The notes under the pieces were generated by a model. That model had not been told where the DNA came from. It was given only the letters and a program-made list of their open reading frames with translations, and ran no database searches. From Prevotella sp. P6B1 (GTDB taxonomy: Bacteria > Bacteroidota > Bacteroidia > Bacteroidales > Bacteroidaceae), in assembly GCF_000702825.1 (NCBI RefSeq), contig NZ_JNKF01000011.1, positions 248,001 through 312,000 on the forward strand: a stretch of 64,000 bases of DNA, written 5' to 3'. Made by a program: the position numbers and the translations under genes. This document shows positions 33,168 through 42,161 of the stretch, one piece after another (positions within the stretch are counted from its first letter, which is position 1; each line of letters starts with the position of its first letter).

Positions 33168-33274
33168 TATTATATCCTTTTGGGAGGCAAAGTTACAAAA
33201 AATCACATATAATAGCTGAATAAATGGCAAAATAATACGTTATTTTCTCAATTATTACTAACTTTGTCCCTGAT

Positions 33275-33538
33275 ATGAGCGTGACAGAGACGATAAAATA
33301 TATACTCGTTGGCATCAATGTCCTGACTTTCGTTGTCTACGGATGGGACAAGTGGAAAGCCAAGCATGGAAAATGGCGTATATCCGAAGCCACTCTCCTG
33401 ATGCTGGCTGTTGTTGGCGGCACTATAGGTGCACTCTTAGGTATGCAGGTCTGGCACCATAAAACGATGCACTTGAAATTCAAGTACGGGTTGCCATTGA
33501 TATTGTTGGCTCAAATTGCTTTGATTGCTTTATTATAA
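33275..33538 (+). CDS. DUF1294 membrane protein
   Basis: The 87-residue protein has the DUF1294 pattern: a first helix (IKYILVGINVLTFVVYGWDKWKA), the conserved RISEATLLMLAVVGGTIGALLGMQVWHHKTMHLKF, and a last helix (YGLPLILLAQIALIALL). Members are small inner-membrane proteins of unknown role. The -7 box AACTTTG is just upstream. It overlaps the next gene by one base (TAATG). Confidence 0.9.
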   Translation: MSVTETIKYILVGINVLTFVVYGWDKWKAKHGKWRISEATLLMLAVVGGTIGALLGMQVWHHKTMHLKFKYGLPLILLAQIALIALL

Positions 33539-33831
33539 TGGCTTGGAAACTCAAATATCGCTGTAAGAAATGTGGCTACGAAGCCGAGGTGTACGAAGGC
33601 AGAGGACTCTTCCGCCAAGAGATACGTGCCGTGTCGTGTCCTGACTGCAAGAGCATCCAAAACATCGTGGTGGGTGGGATTATCGCCGATGTGGCACCTT
33701 CCTATAGAAGCGAAGTAGGCAGGCTCTGTTTGCAATGCGGCAGCGATAAAATCAGAGTGTGGGATGGGCATACCTGTCCCAAGTGCCAGGGTGAGATGGA
33801 ACAGACTGGCGAGAAAGAGTTTTGGACTTGA
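33538..33831 (+). CDS. Zinc-ribbon protein (97 aa)
   Basis: Cysteine pairs CKKCG (9-13), CPDC (34-37), CLQCG (64-68) and CPKC (80-83) give two four-cysteine zinc ribbons. No catalytic domain follows. It is translationally coupled to the DUF1294 gene. Such proteins often aid protein-protein or RNA contacts; no specific role is visible. Confidence 0.75.
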   Translation: MAWKLKYRCKKCGYEAEVYEGRGLFRQEIRAVSCPDCKSIQNIVVGGIIADVAPSYRSEVGRLCLQCGSDKIRVWDGHTCPKCQGEMEQTGEKEFWT

Positions 33832-33855
33832 AGACTGACAGAATTTCTGGTCAAT

Positions 33856-33933
33856 GTTTAAGGGAGTTTAAAGAAATGTCAGTCATGTTTAATTGAGTTT
33901 AAGGGATTGTCAGTATCGTTTAAGCGAGTTTAA
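33856..33933. repeat. Three 31-bp direct repeats upstream of hsp20
   Basis: The core GTTTAAnnGAGTTTAA occurs at 33856, 33887 and 33918, exactly 31 bp apart (about three helical turns). The parts between are partly alike (TGTCAGT). They look like protein-binding sites on one face of the helix. Confidence 0.75.
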
Positions 33934-34078
33934 AATCCTTGCCATCTTGACAAGGTAACGAGCGCTTTTTCCTGTAGGCATGTACTTTGCTTTTCAGTAA
34001 GTGAAAGCTGAAGCAAATAAGCCGAAGCGATCAAGAACAATTAAGTTAAACTAAAAATATAATTAGGAGGTAAAAGTT

Positions 34079-34504
34079 ATGTTGAACGGATTAATGAAAA
34101 GCAACAGTTGGTTCCCAACAATGTTTGATGATTTCTTTAACACTGATTTTATGCCTCGTGCCAACAGTACAGCACCTGCAGTCAATGTCAAGGAGAGTGA
34201 GAAGGCCTACACGATGGAACTTGCAGCTCCAGGCATTAAGAAAGAATATTGCCGTGTAGGTATCAATGACGAGGGCAACCTCACCATCGCTATTGAGAAC
34301 AAACAGGAACACAAGCATGAGGACAGTCACCGTCATTATCTGCGCCGTGAGTTCAGCTACTCGAATTATGAGCAGAACTACATACTTCCAGATGATGTAG
34401 TACGCGACAAGATTTCTGCCAAGGTGGAGGACGGCATCCTGACCATCACGATGCCGAAGACCGAACCGAAGGAGAAAGTGACGAAGGCCATTGAGGTGTC
34501 ATAA
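34079..34504 (+). CDS. Small heat-shock protein, Hsp20 family
   Basis: The 141-residue protein is an alpha-crystallin chaperone. The core runs from AVNVKESEKAYTMELAAPGIKKEYCRVGINDEGNLTIAIENK to DGILTITMPKTEP, with the usual strand pattern and a C-terminal tail ending in EVS. It has a short N-terminal arm with MFDDFFNTDF. The gene stands alone with a terminator after it (34530-34561) and an unusual array of 31-bp repeats upstream. It prevents aggregation of unfolded proteins during stress. The leader is about 80 bases. Confidence 0.95.
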   Translation: MLNGLMKSNSWFPTMFDDFFNTDFMPRANSTAPAVNVKESEKAYTMELAAPGIKKEYCRVGINDEGNLTIAIENKQEHKHEDSHRHYLRREFSYSNYEQNYILPDDVVRDKISAKVEDGILTITMPKTEPKEKVTKAIEVS

Positions 34505-34529
34505 GGATGACGCTTCCTAATATGTAGAA

Positions 34530-34563
34530 AAACCCTGACTTGCTCATGCAGGCCAGGGTTTCT
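34530..34563 (+). terminator. Terminator of hsp20
   Basis: AAACCCTG (34530-34537) pairs with CAGGGTTT (34554-34561), followed by a short T-rich run. Confidence 0.65.
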
Positions 34564-34646
34564 TGTTTATATATGAAAGGTTTTCTCTTCTTTTTTTTGT
34601 ATTTATCGAAATACTTTCGTATCTTTGCAAACAAAAAGAGAATGAA

Positions 34647-35351
34647 ATGGAAGATTCAGCATTAAACAGATATCTTGATGAAATAGGGAAGGAGGAGCTG
34701 CTCAGCGATGCCGAGGAGCGTCAGTTGGCGGAGCGTATAGCCAAGGGCGATGATCGCGCGCTGTCGAAACTGATTGAGGCAAACCTGAAGTTCGTGGTCT
34801 CTGTGGCGCGTCAGTACAAAGGTCAGGGCGTGGCAATGGAGGACCTGGTGAGTGAAGGTAATATCGGACTGATGAAGGCTGCCGGCAAGTTCGATGCTAC
34901 GCGCGGCGTGCGCTTCGTCAACTTTGCCGTGGTCTATATCCGTCAGGCCATCGAGAAGGCCATCGAGCAGCAGGGCGGACTCTACCAGGTGCCCAAGGAC
35001 GTGAAGGAAGAGGTGGTGCGCCAGCAGTCGCAGGCAGTATCGGTCGATGCGCCTTTGGGCCATCGTGCCAATATGAGTCTGCTCTCGGTACTGGTGAATA
35101 AGGATGCGCCTATGGCCGACGAGCGTGTGCATTCTGCAGCTATCGAAGAGGCTGTGGAATATGCACTTACCACGCTCGACGAGCGCGAGCGCCGTGTGAT
35201 CAATGCTTTCTTCGGCATTAACCAGGAGCACGAGACGATGGCCGAGATAGCCGAGGATATGGACTTGAAGCGTGAGCGTGTCCGCCAGATTCGTGATAAG
35301 GCCGTGCGCAAGTTGCGCAAGGCTTACCATCACAAGCTCAAATTGCTATAA
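34647..35351 (+). CDS. Sigma-70 family factor lacking region 3
   Basis: The 234-residue protein starts at ATG 34647 (MEDSALNRYLDEIG). It has region 1.2/2 (RQYKGQGVAMEDLVSEGNIGLMKAAGKFDATRGVRFVNFAVVYIRQAIEKAI) and region 4 with the -33-binding HTH (ETMAEIAEDMDLKRERVRQIRDKAVRKLRKAYH). Instead of a normal region 3, only a short helical linker (about 110-165) joins them. The family's main sigma is about 285 residues. It is a paralogue with altered promoter choice, plausibly stress-related given hsp20 next door. Its promoter -7 box is at about 34619-34627, and a terminator follows. Confidence 0.88.
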   Translation: MEDSALNRYLDEIGKEELLSDAEERQLAERIAKGDDRALSKLIEANLKFVVSVARQYKGQGVAMEDLVSEGNIGLMKAAGKFDATRGVRFVNFAVVYIRQAIEKAIEQQGGLYQVPKDVKEEVVRQQSQAVSVDAPLGHRANMSLLSVLVNKDAPMADERVHSAAIEEAVEYALTTLDERERRVINAFFGINQEHETMAEIAEDMDLKRERVRQIRDKAVRKLRKAYHHKLKLL

Positions 35352-35380
35352 TCTTTTTTAGATGAATAGGTGTTAAGTTA

Positions 35381-35411
35381 GCGCTGTACGATTGGTACAG
35401 CGCTTTTTTAG
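35381..35411 (+). terminator. Terminator of the sigma gene
   Basis: Perfect arms AGCGCTGTAC (35381-35390) and GTACAGCGCT (35396-35405), then TTTTTT. Confidence 0.92.
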
Positions 35412-35511
35412 GTTAATATGTGTTAAGATTGCGTAAAATTATTCTTTCTGTCGGGATTTTTTGTAACTTTGCGTTATTATTACATCTAACGAGGACATAA
35501 ATATACCGACC

Positions 35512-36519
35512 GTGAAACAAGAATCTAAAACTGATGCCAAGAGGCAGAGATGGAATGTATTGTTGGCCGTATCAGCCATTATTCTGATAGTGGTGGGATT
35601 GGCATACTGGGCTTTCAGTTCTGCCATGAAAGCTGAAACTACTGTGCGTTATGCAGGCATGCAGAGTGTGATTACTGCCCAGCTGACCCGTACCATCAAG
35701 GCCTTGGAGATGAGTGCTACTAATGTGTTCAACGAGGTGGAGAAACACATGGATTCGCCCGAGAGTGTGATTGCTGCGCTTGAGAGTGAGTCGAATCTGA
35801 ACCCCGATGTGCGTGGCTATTTCGCCGCTTTCGAGCCAGGTTTCTTCCCCTCAAAAGGCACGTGGTTCGAGCCGTATATCCATCATACCGACAGTACCAA
35901 GTTCGAGATGAGTCAGGTGGGCTCTGCACGCCACGACTATACCAAGTCGACGTGGTACGTCCGTGCCAAGGATCTGAAGATGTCGTTCTGGTCGGAGCCT
36001 TACTACTATTATGATGGCACCAACATCAGCGGTCATTACTGCACGTTTGTGACCCCGTTGTTTGATGAGCAGGGCAAGCTGACCTGTGTATGTGGTGCCG
36101 ATATCACCTTTGACTGGGTAGCCAAGGTGTTGGCGAAGATTGATGACTACTGTCGGCATGCTCCGTTGGTCAACACGTATCGCCTGATGCGTAACTTTGA
36201 TTTCTATTCGGTAGTGCTGGATAAGGACGGCACCTGCCTGGCGCATCCACAGGACAAGAAGATTATCATCGAAGACAAGCAGCTGCTCAGCAGTTTGGAG
36301 CAGCGGGAGAACGGTGTGGTTGAGATGACGATCGACAATGTGGAGTCGGTGGTGTACTATGGCCCGATAGAAGGTATCGACTGGACGCTGGCTGTGGTTA
36401 TCCCTAAGAGCGACCTGCAGAAACCATTCGTGTATATGGCTTGGGGCCTGAGTCTGTTAGGACTGCTGGGTATTGTGGCTGTGTGGCTGACAACAAAACA
36501 CATCAAGGATGAAAAGTAA
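35512..36519 (+). CDS. dCache sensor protein without output domain
   Basis: The 335-residue protein starts with GTG (35512) about 40 bases after a -7 box (TAACTTTGCG). It has an N-terminal transmembrane helix (about 15-37) and a large periplasmic dCache sensor domain. The usual marks are present: FFPSKGTWFEPYIHH, DYTKSTWYVRAKDLKMSFWSEPYYYYDGTNISGHYCTFVTPLFDEQGKLTCVCGADITFDW, then a second Cache lobe and a C-terminal helix (YMAWGLSLLGLLGIVAVWL). There is no HAMP, kinase or phosphatase, so it must work with another protein. Its stop overlaps the next gene by 11 bases, the first of three related genes. Confidence 0.85.
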   Translation: MKQESKTDAKRQRWNVLLAVSAIILIVVGLAYWAFSSAMKAETTVRYAGMQSVITAQLTRTIKALEMSATNVFNEVEKHMDSPESVIAALESESNLNPDVRGYFAAFEPGFFPSKGTWFEPYIHHTDSTKFEMSQVGSARHDYTKSTWYVRAKDLKMSFWSEPYYYYDGTNISGHYCTFVTPLFDEQGKLTCVCGADITFDWVAKVLAKIDDYCRHAPLVNTYRLMRNFDFYSVVLDKDGTCLAHPQDKKIIIEDKQLLSSLEQRENGVVEMTIDNVESVVYYGPIEGIDWTLAVVIPKSDLQKPFVYMAWGLSLLGLLGIVAVWLTTKHIKDEK

Positions 36520-37999
36520 TAGGTACAAACTGAACCTGCAGGTGTTTGGTGGCATTGTGCTGTTGTTGGCACTCACGCTGGGCGCTATGGCGTATATCTC
36601 GCACAGAGAGCTGCGCGGCGAGGCCATGCACGATGCCGAACTGACGCTTGAAGGCACCGTGCAGGACATTGATAATATCCTGCTGAGCGTAGAGCAGTCA
36701 GCGGGTAATATGTGGTACGACCTGCTGAATTATGTGGATGATTCCAGCCGCGTATATACTTACTGCCGCGAGATGGTGAAGAGTAATCCCAACGTGGTGG
36801 GCTGTGCCATTGCCTATAAGCCAGGCTATTTCCCTGGCAAGGACCTGTTTATGGTCTATGTGCATCGCAGAGGTTTCTCGACCGATGCCAAGTCGGACCT
36901 GGTGACTACCGATAAGTTTACCAACCGTCCCTACACCGAGCAGGTGTGGTACACCGAACCGATGAAGACGGGTTATGTAGGCTGGACCAACCCGTTGAAG
37001 GGCGAGGATACCGAGAACGAGGCGCTGGTCACCTTCTGCCTGCCTTTCTATAACAAGCAGGGCGAGCGCGTGGGACTGATTGGTGTCGATGTGTCGATAT
37101 CCATGCTGTCGAAGATAGTGCTTTCGTCCAAGCCTACGCAGAATGGCTACTGTGTGTTGTTGGCGCGCAACGGATCGTTTATCGTCCATCCCGATGCTGA
37201 CAAACTGTCGCTGCCCATGGCGTTCAGTCAGATGGAGGCTGGTTACGGAACCAGTACACTCGAGGCCCTTGAGTCGATGATTGCAGGCGAGACCGGCGTG
37301 AAGTTCTTTACGAGGGACGATCGTAACTGGTGTGTATTCTACAAGCCGTTTAAGCGTGCCGAAGTGGAGGGGCGTGCTGCTGGCGAGGGCACGTTAGGCT
37401 GGAGTGTAGGTGTGGTTTATCCCGACGACGATATCTTCGGCATGCATAATATACTGCTCTATCTGGTGTTTGCCATCGCTATCGTGGGCGTGCTGCTGTT
37501 CCTCGGACTGAGTTCCTGGAGCTTTCACCGCCAGCTGCGGCCTTTGCGCCTGCTTACCGACTCGGCGCAGCGCATAGCCAATGGCGATTTGAACGTGATG
37601 ATAAGCGAGACCGATCGTGACGACGAGATTGGCGATCTGCAGAACCGTTTCTGCAAGATGAAGCGATCGTTGCAGGATGAGGTCAACGCCCTCGAGAAGG
37701 CTACCGACCGTCTGCATCGGCGTAATGATGCCTTGCGTACAGCCCTGGCCAAGACCGAGGAGACTGATAGAATGAAGACTTCGTTCCTGCACTACATGAC
37801 CAACCAGATGACGGTGCCTACCGAGAGTATCGACTGCAGTGTGACTACCCTCTGTAATAACTATCACGACATCGACCGTGAAGAAGTAGATAAGCAGGTG
37901 GAGAATATCCAGCAGAAGAGCGAGGCGGTGTTGGACCTGCTGACCCACATGGCGCATTTTATCGAAACCGAATCAGGAAAGGAGGCTGCCCATGAGTAA
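36509..37999 (+). CDS. dCache-HAMP receptor with degenerate HisKA, no ATPase
   Basis: The 496-residue protein has two transmembrane helices (about 10-32 and 315-337) around a dCache domain with the same core as its neighbour (FNPYTEQVWYTEPMKTGYVGW..). A HAMP domain follows (SFHRQLRPLRLLTDSAQRIANGDLNV), then a coiled coil and a HisKA-like helix FLHYMTNQM. The position of the phospho-accepting histidine is Asn432 instead. It ends shortly after, with no HATPase domain. It may be a signalling subunit for the third gene. Overlaps both neighbours. Confidence 0.82.
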   Translation: MKSNRYKLNLQVFGGIVLLLALTLGAMAYISHRELRGEAMHDAELTLEGTVQDIDNILLSVEQSAGNMWYDLLNYVDDSSRVYTYCREMVKSNPNVVGCAIAYKPGYFPGKDLFMVYVHRRGFSTDAKSDLVTTDKFTNRPYTEQVWYTEPMKTGYVGWTNPLKGEDTENEALVTFCLPFYNKQGERVGLIGVDVSISMLSKIVLSSKPTQNGYCVLLARNGSFIVHPDADKLSLPMAFSQMEAGYGTSTLEALESMIAGETGVKFFTRDDRNWCVFYKPFKRAEVEGRAAGEGTLGWSVGVVYPDDDIFGMHNILLYLVFAIAIVGVLLFLGLSSWSFHRQLRPLRLLTDSAQRIANGDLNVMISETDRDDEIGDLQNRFCKMKRSLQDEVNALEKATDRLHRRNDALRTALAKTEETDRMKTSFLHYMTNQMTVPTESIDCSVTTLCNNYHDIDREEVDKQVENIQQKSEAVLDLLTHMAHFIETESGKEAAHE

Positions 38000-39899
38000 G
38001 CATCATCGTCTTTCGCGCTCGCTCAGTATGCGCATCATCCTGATGGCGGCGCCCATTTTTATCCTGTCGATAGGCACGTTGTTCCTGCAGTCGCGCTATC
38101 TTATCCGTGAGAAGGCGATGGCATCGGCCAATAGTTATCTGAACACAGCGCTCCACCGTGTACGCAACTATATGAGTATTGTCGAGACCTCGGCCAACTC
38201 CAATGCCTGGATGTTGGAGGAGAATCTGCGTTCCGACTCGCTGAAATCGGTATCCAACCGCATTGTGCGCCTGAATGCGCCAGTTGTCAGCAGTTCGTTC
38301 TATGCGCTGCCCGACGAGTTTCCGGAGTATGGCCATAGGTTCTCTATCTACACCGAGGATTATGGTGGCGATTCGATTGTGTCGTATATCGAGCCCGACT
38401 ACGATTATTTCCATAGGGCGTGCTACACCGAACCTGTCAGGACCGGTAAGGCTTGCTGGGTGGATCCGTTTGCCGAGAAGAGCTCGATTGCCGTGGATCA
38501 TACGCAGGCCATCGCCACTTATTGCCAGCCCATTCGCCATCACAGTGGTCGTATGATGGGTGTGCTAACGGTCGATCTCTCTATCAGCGACATGGCCAGT
38601 AATCTCAATAAGGGCGACCGCCCATTCCCGCATGCCTATTTCATGATGCTGGCTGAAGATGGTCGCTATCTGATACATCCCGATACGGTGCGTGTATTCC
38701 GCAAGTCGATATTCTCTGATGCCGACCCGCATCGTAATCCGGATATGATTACGTTGGGCTATGAGATGACAGCGGGCAAGCATGGCGATATGCGTGCCAC
38801 GTATGACGGGCGCGAGTATTATGTGTGCTATCGCCCGGTGCCTGGCACCAAGTGGAGCCTGGCGCTGGTATGTCCGGTGGGCGATACCCTGACGAGCTAC
38901 TACCACATGGGCTATGTGATTGCGGCAATCATCATCATCGGCCTGCTGCTGATAGTATGGCTCTGCAACCGTTTGGTGAAGCAGACCATCCAGCCTATCT
39001 ACGGGTTGCTGCACAATACGCAGCAGATAGCCGACGGCAAGTACGACGAACTGATTCCGATAACCACCAAAATGGGTGTGATAGGCCGTTTGCAGAACAG
39101 TTTCGCACATATGCAACACTCGCTGAACCAGCGTATGGGTAAGCTCCGTAAGGACACTGATGAGATTCGTAAGCACAACGATGCCTTGGAGAAGTCGAAG
39201 GCGCTGGCCGACGAGACCGTGAAGCGCAAGAATCTGTTCATACAGCATGTGGCCCAGCAGATGCGCATGCCGCTGAATGTGATTCTGGGCTTTGCCAACG
39301 TGCTGCGCGAGAGTGCTGGGGATAAGAACGCTATGAGCGAGGTTGAAATGAGCAATGTGACCTCGATGATGAAGAGCAATGCGGTGAATATGAGTCGCAT
39401 GGTGCTGATGCTCTTCGATGCCTCGGAAACCGATCTGGATGAGACGCTGATGAGTAACCGAAAGGATGAGGTGGCATGTAATGAGGTGGCGCGCGAGTGT
39501 ATCAGGCATGCCATGAGCCACTTCCCCGATGCCAAGATCCAGATGGATACCATCCTGCCCGATACCATGCATATCCTCACCAACCATCTGTACCTGATGC
39601 GCACGCTGCGCGAGCTGCTGTATAATGCTGCCAAGTACACCGACGGCCAGCATGTGAAACTGACCATTACGCAGAACGAGAAGAAGGTGCGTTTCATTGT
39701 TCAGGATGTTGGTCCGGGCCTGTCGATCGATGCCGACGAGCTGATCTTCAAGCCGTTCGTACGCGAGGGCGACCTCTCGGAAGGCTTGGGCTTAGGTCTG
39801 CCGCTGGCCAAGCGACATGCCAAGAACTTAGGTGGCGATCTGATATTCGATGCCGACTATCACGAAGGCTGCCGCGTGGTTCTCGAAGTTCCCAAATAA
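37992..39899 (+). CDS. dCache-HAMP histidine-kinase-like protein, phospho-His replaced by Gln
   Basis: The 635-residue protein has a transmembrane helix, a dCache domain, a second helix (about 302-325), a HAMP domain and a HisKA region, KNLFIQHVAQQMRMPLNVILGF, in which the histidine expected at position 422 is Gln. The HATPase is intact: N-box ELLYNAAKYTDG, DVGPGL and GLGLGLPLAKRHAKNLGG. It may be a pseudokinase that transmits signal without autophosphorylation, or it may phosphorylate another residue or partner. No response regulator is encoded next to it. The gene is coupled to the previous one (8-bp overlap) and ended by a terminator. Confidence 0.85.
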   Translation: MSKHHRLSRSLSMRIILMAAPIFILSIGTLFLQSRYLIREKAMASANSYLNTALHRVRNYMSIVETSANSNAWMLEENLRSDSLKSVSNRIVRLNAPVVSSSFYALPDEFPEYGHRFSIYTEDYGGDSIVSYIEPDYDYFHRACYTEPVRTGKACWVDPFAEKSSIAVDHTQAIATYCQPIRHHSGRMMGVLTVDLSISDMASNLNKGDRPFPHAYFMMLAEDGRYLIHPDTVRVFRKSIFSDADPHRNPDMITLGYEMTAGKHGDMRATYDGREYYVCYRPVPGTKWSLALVCPVGDTLTSYYHMGYVIAAIIIIGLLLIVWLCNRLVKQTIQPIYGLLHNTQQIADGKYDELIPITTKMGVIGRLQNSFAHMQHSLNQRMGKLRKDTDEIRKHNDALEKSKALADETVKRKNLFIQHVAQQMRMPLNVILGFANVLRESAGDKNAMSEVEMSNVTSMMKSNAVNMSRMVLMLFDASETDLDETLMSNRKDEVACNEVARECIRHAMSHFPDAKIQMDTILPDTMHILTNHLYLMRTLRELLYNAAKYTDGQHVKLTITQNEKKVRFIVQDVGPGLSIDADELIFKPFVREGDLSEGLGLGLPLAKRHAKNLGGDLIFDADYHEGCRVVLEVPK

Positions 39900-39902
39900 A
39901 AA

Positions 39903-39930
39903 AAAGCTCCCAACGTTACTTGGGAGCTTT
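39903..39930. terminator. Bidirectional terminator between the sensor cassette and htpG
   Basis: Arms AAAGCTCCCAA and TTGGGAGCTTT with a six-base loop; runs of A and T flank both sides. Confidence 0.85.
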
Positions 39931-39947
39931 CTTTATGCTTATTCTGT

Positions 39948-39980
39948 TTATTTAATCAGATCAACTGAACGCTTCAGGAA
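39948..39980 (-). repeat. Partial copy of the htpG 3' end
   Basis: Read on the minus strand this encodes FLKRSVDLIK and a stop, nearly identical to the true end of HtpG, FLKRSVELIKG. It lies 10 bases after the htpG stop and in a different frame. The nucleotide sequences are diverged. Confidence 0.75.
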
Positions 39981-39990
39981 TAGGGCTTAT

Positions 39991-42048
39991 TTAGCCCTTG
40001 ATCAGTTCTACGCTTCGCTTCAAGAACTGATCGAGAGCTTCGCCCTTCAGCATACCATTCTGTAGCAGTGCCAGGTCGATGAGCTGGTGAACCACCGAGT
40101 TGCCCTTGGCATAGTCGGCAATCACAGCCTGCTTCTTGTCCTTCTGCTCCTGAACAGCCTTCTCGGCCTCAGACTTCATATCCTTGTCGTCCTGAGTCAG
40201 CTCGTCGTACTTCTTCTTATCCTGCTGGGCACGGATGGCAGCCAGACGTGCCTCCTGACCCTTCAGTTCGGCTACGATAGGCTTCAGCGCCTCCTCGGTA
40301 GCAGCGCTGCTCTCGTCGAGCACCTTCTTCACCAGTGGGTGGTCTGAGTTCAGTACCAGGTTGAACGAGTCGGGCATCTGACCATAGAAGCTCATACCAG
40401 GCTGGAATCGGCTCATCTCCTTCATACGGCGCATATACTCATTCTGAGTGATCACTACCGGACGGGCCTCGGCACCAAGTGCATCTACCTGAACCATAAA
40501 CTCGGTGTGCTCAATCTTTGGCAGCTGTGTGCGGAATACGGCTGACAAATTGTCACTCTGCTCCTCGCTCAGCTCGCTCTTAGGCGCGTCGCTCTTCACA
40601 ATCAGACGGTCGATGATATCGCTGTCGACGCGTGTGAAACGGCTCTTCTCAAACTTCTGCTCCAGTGTCTGGATGGTGGGCACGTCGAGCTGTCCGTTGA
40701 GCAGCAGCACGCTGTAGCCCTTGTCCTGAGCGGCCTTGATATAACTGTACTGCTCCTCCTTGTCGGTAGCGTAGAGATATACCAGCTGGTCGTCCTTATC
40801 CTTCTGGTTGGCCTCGATCAGTGTCTTATACTCGTCGAAGGTGAAGTACTTGCCCTCAGTATCCTTGAAGAGTGAGAACTCCTTGGCGCGGTCGTAGAAA
40901 CCTTCCTCTGAGAGTATGCCGTAGTTGATGAAGAGCTTCAGGTCGTCCCACTTCTCCTCGTACTCCTTGCGGTTCTCGGTGAAGATAGCCTTCAGGCGGT
41001 CGGCCACTTTCTTAGTGATATAGGTAGATATCTTCTTCACCTCGCGGTCGCTCTGCAGGTACGAACGGCTTACGTTCAGAGGGATATCGGGTGAGTCGAT
41101 CACACCATGGAGCAGGGTGAGGAACTCGGGTACGATGCCCTCTACCTGGTCGGTCACGAAAACCTGGTTGCAGTACAACTGGATCTTGTTCTTCTGCAGC
41201 TCGATGTTATTCTTGATTTTTGGGAAGTAGAGGATACCGGTGAGGTTGAATGGGTAATCCACGTTGAGGTGAATCCAGAACAGAGGCTCATCGCTCATGG
41301 GGTAGAGTGTGCGGTAGAAGCTCTTGTAGTCCTCGTCCTTCAGTGTGCTTGGGGTCTTAGTCCACAGAGGCTCCACGCTGTTGATGATGTTATCCTCGTC
41401 GGTATCAACCTGCTTGCCGTCCTTCCACTCGGTCTTCTTGCCGAAGGCCACGGGCACAGCCATGAACTTGCAGTACTTGTTGAGCAGGCCCTCGAGCTTG
41501 AACTTGTCGAGGAACTCCTTGCAGTCGTCATCTACGTAGAGGATGATGTCCGAACCGTGATCAGCGCGCTCGGCATCGTCAATCTCGTAGGCAGGGCTAC
41601 CGTCGCAGCTCCACTTCACGGCCTTCGAGCCTTCCTTCCAGCTCTTGGTGATAATCTCAACCTTCTTGGCAACCATGAAGCTTGAGTAGAAACCAAGTCC
41701 GAAGTGACCGATAATGTTGTTGGCATTGTCCTTATACTTCTCGAGGAAGTCGGTAACACCCGAGAAGGCAATCTGATTGATATACTTGTCGATTTCCTCC
41801 TCGGTCATGCCGATACCGTGGTCGCTGATGGTGATGGTACCCTTGTCGGTATCCAGACTTACGCGTACGGTCAGGTCGCCCAGCTCCTGCTTGTATTCGC
41901 CCTGCTGGGCCAGTGTCTTCAACTTCTGTGTAGCATCGACGGCATTTGATACCATCTCGCGGAGGAATATCTCGTGATCGCTATAGAGAAACTTTTTGAT
42001 GACGGGGAAAATATTCTCGGTTGTAACCCCGATGTTACCTTTCTGCAT
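39991..42048 (-). CDS. htpG: Chaperone HtpG (Hsp90)
   Basis: HtpG is the bacterial Hsp90. The 685-residue protein begins MQKGNIGVTTENIFPVIKKFLYSDHEIFLREMVSNAVDATQKL, then DHGIGM and the lid GHFGLGFYSSFMVA of the GHKL ATPase. The middle domain follows, with FWIHLNVDYPFNLTGILYFP, and the C-terminal dimer domain ends FLKRSVELIKG. Compared with E. coli HtpG (624) it is somewhat longer, as usual in Bacteroidota. Minus strand, monocistronic, ending at the bidirectional terminator. The last residues have a diverged duplicate downstream. Confidence 0.97.
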   Translation of the reverse strand: MQKGNIGVTTENIFPVIKKFLYSDHEIFLREMVSNAVDATQKLKTLAQQGEYKQELGDLTVRVSLDTDKGTITISDHGIGMTEEEIDKYINQIAFSGVTDFLEKYKDNANNIIGHFGLGFYSSFMVAKKVEIITKSWKEGSKAVKWSCDGSPAYEIDDAERADHGSDIILYVDDDCKEFLDKFKLEGLLNKYCKFMAVPVAFGKKTEWKDGKQVDTDEDNIINSVEPLWTKTPSTLKDEDYKSFYRTLYPMSDEPLFWIHLNVDYPFNLTGILYFPKIKNNIELQKNKIQLYCNQVFVTDQVEGIVPEFLTLLHGVIDSPDIPLNVSRSYLQSDREVKKISTYITKKVADRLKAIFTENRKEYEEKWDDLKLFINYGILSEEGFYDRAKEFSLFKDTEGKYFTFDEYKTLIEANQKDKDDQLVYLYATDKEEQYSYIKAAQDKGYSVLLLNGQLDVPTIQTLEQKFEKSRFTRVDSDIIDRLIVKSDAPKSELSEEQSDNLSAVFRTQLPKIEHTEFMVQVDALGAEARPVVITQNEYMRRMKEMSRFQPGMSFYGQMPDSFNLVLNSDHPLVKKVLDESSAATEEALKPIVAELKGQEARLAAIRAQQDKKKYDELTQDDKDMKSEAEKAVQEQKDKKQAVIADYAKGNSVVHQLIDLALLQNGMLKGEALDQFLKRSVELIKG

Positions 42049-42161
42049 AATTGTATATACTTAATTTATGAATGTTCTGCCATAGCATTTGCAAATACCG
42101 TGCCAACTCTCTCAATAGATGTGAGGGGCACCGAGGCTAATCCTCGATGCCCCCCTCAGGG

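Noticed and set aside
36698..37189. Minus-strand frames inside the sensor genes (36,700-39,700), up to 362 codons
   Set aside because: Long open frames opposite a GC-rich gene arise by chance from codon bias; composition is His/Gln-rich and no promoter or start signal fits.
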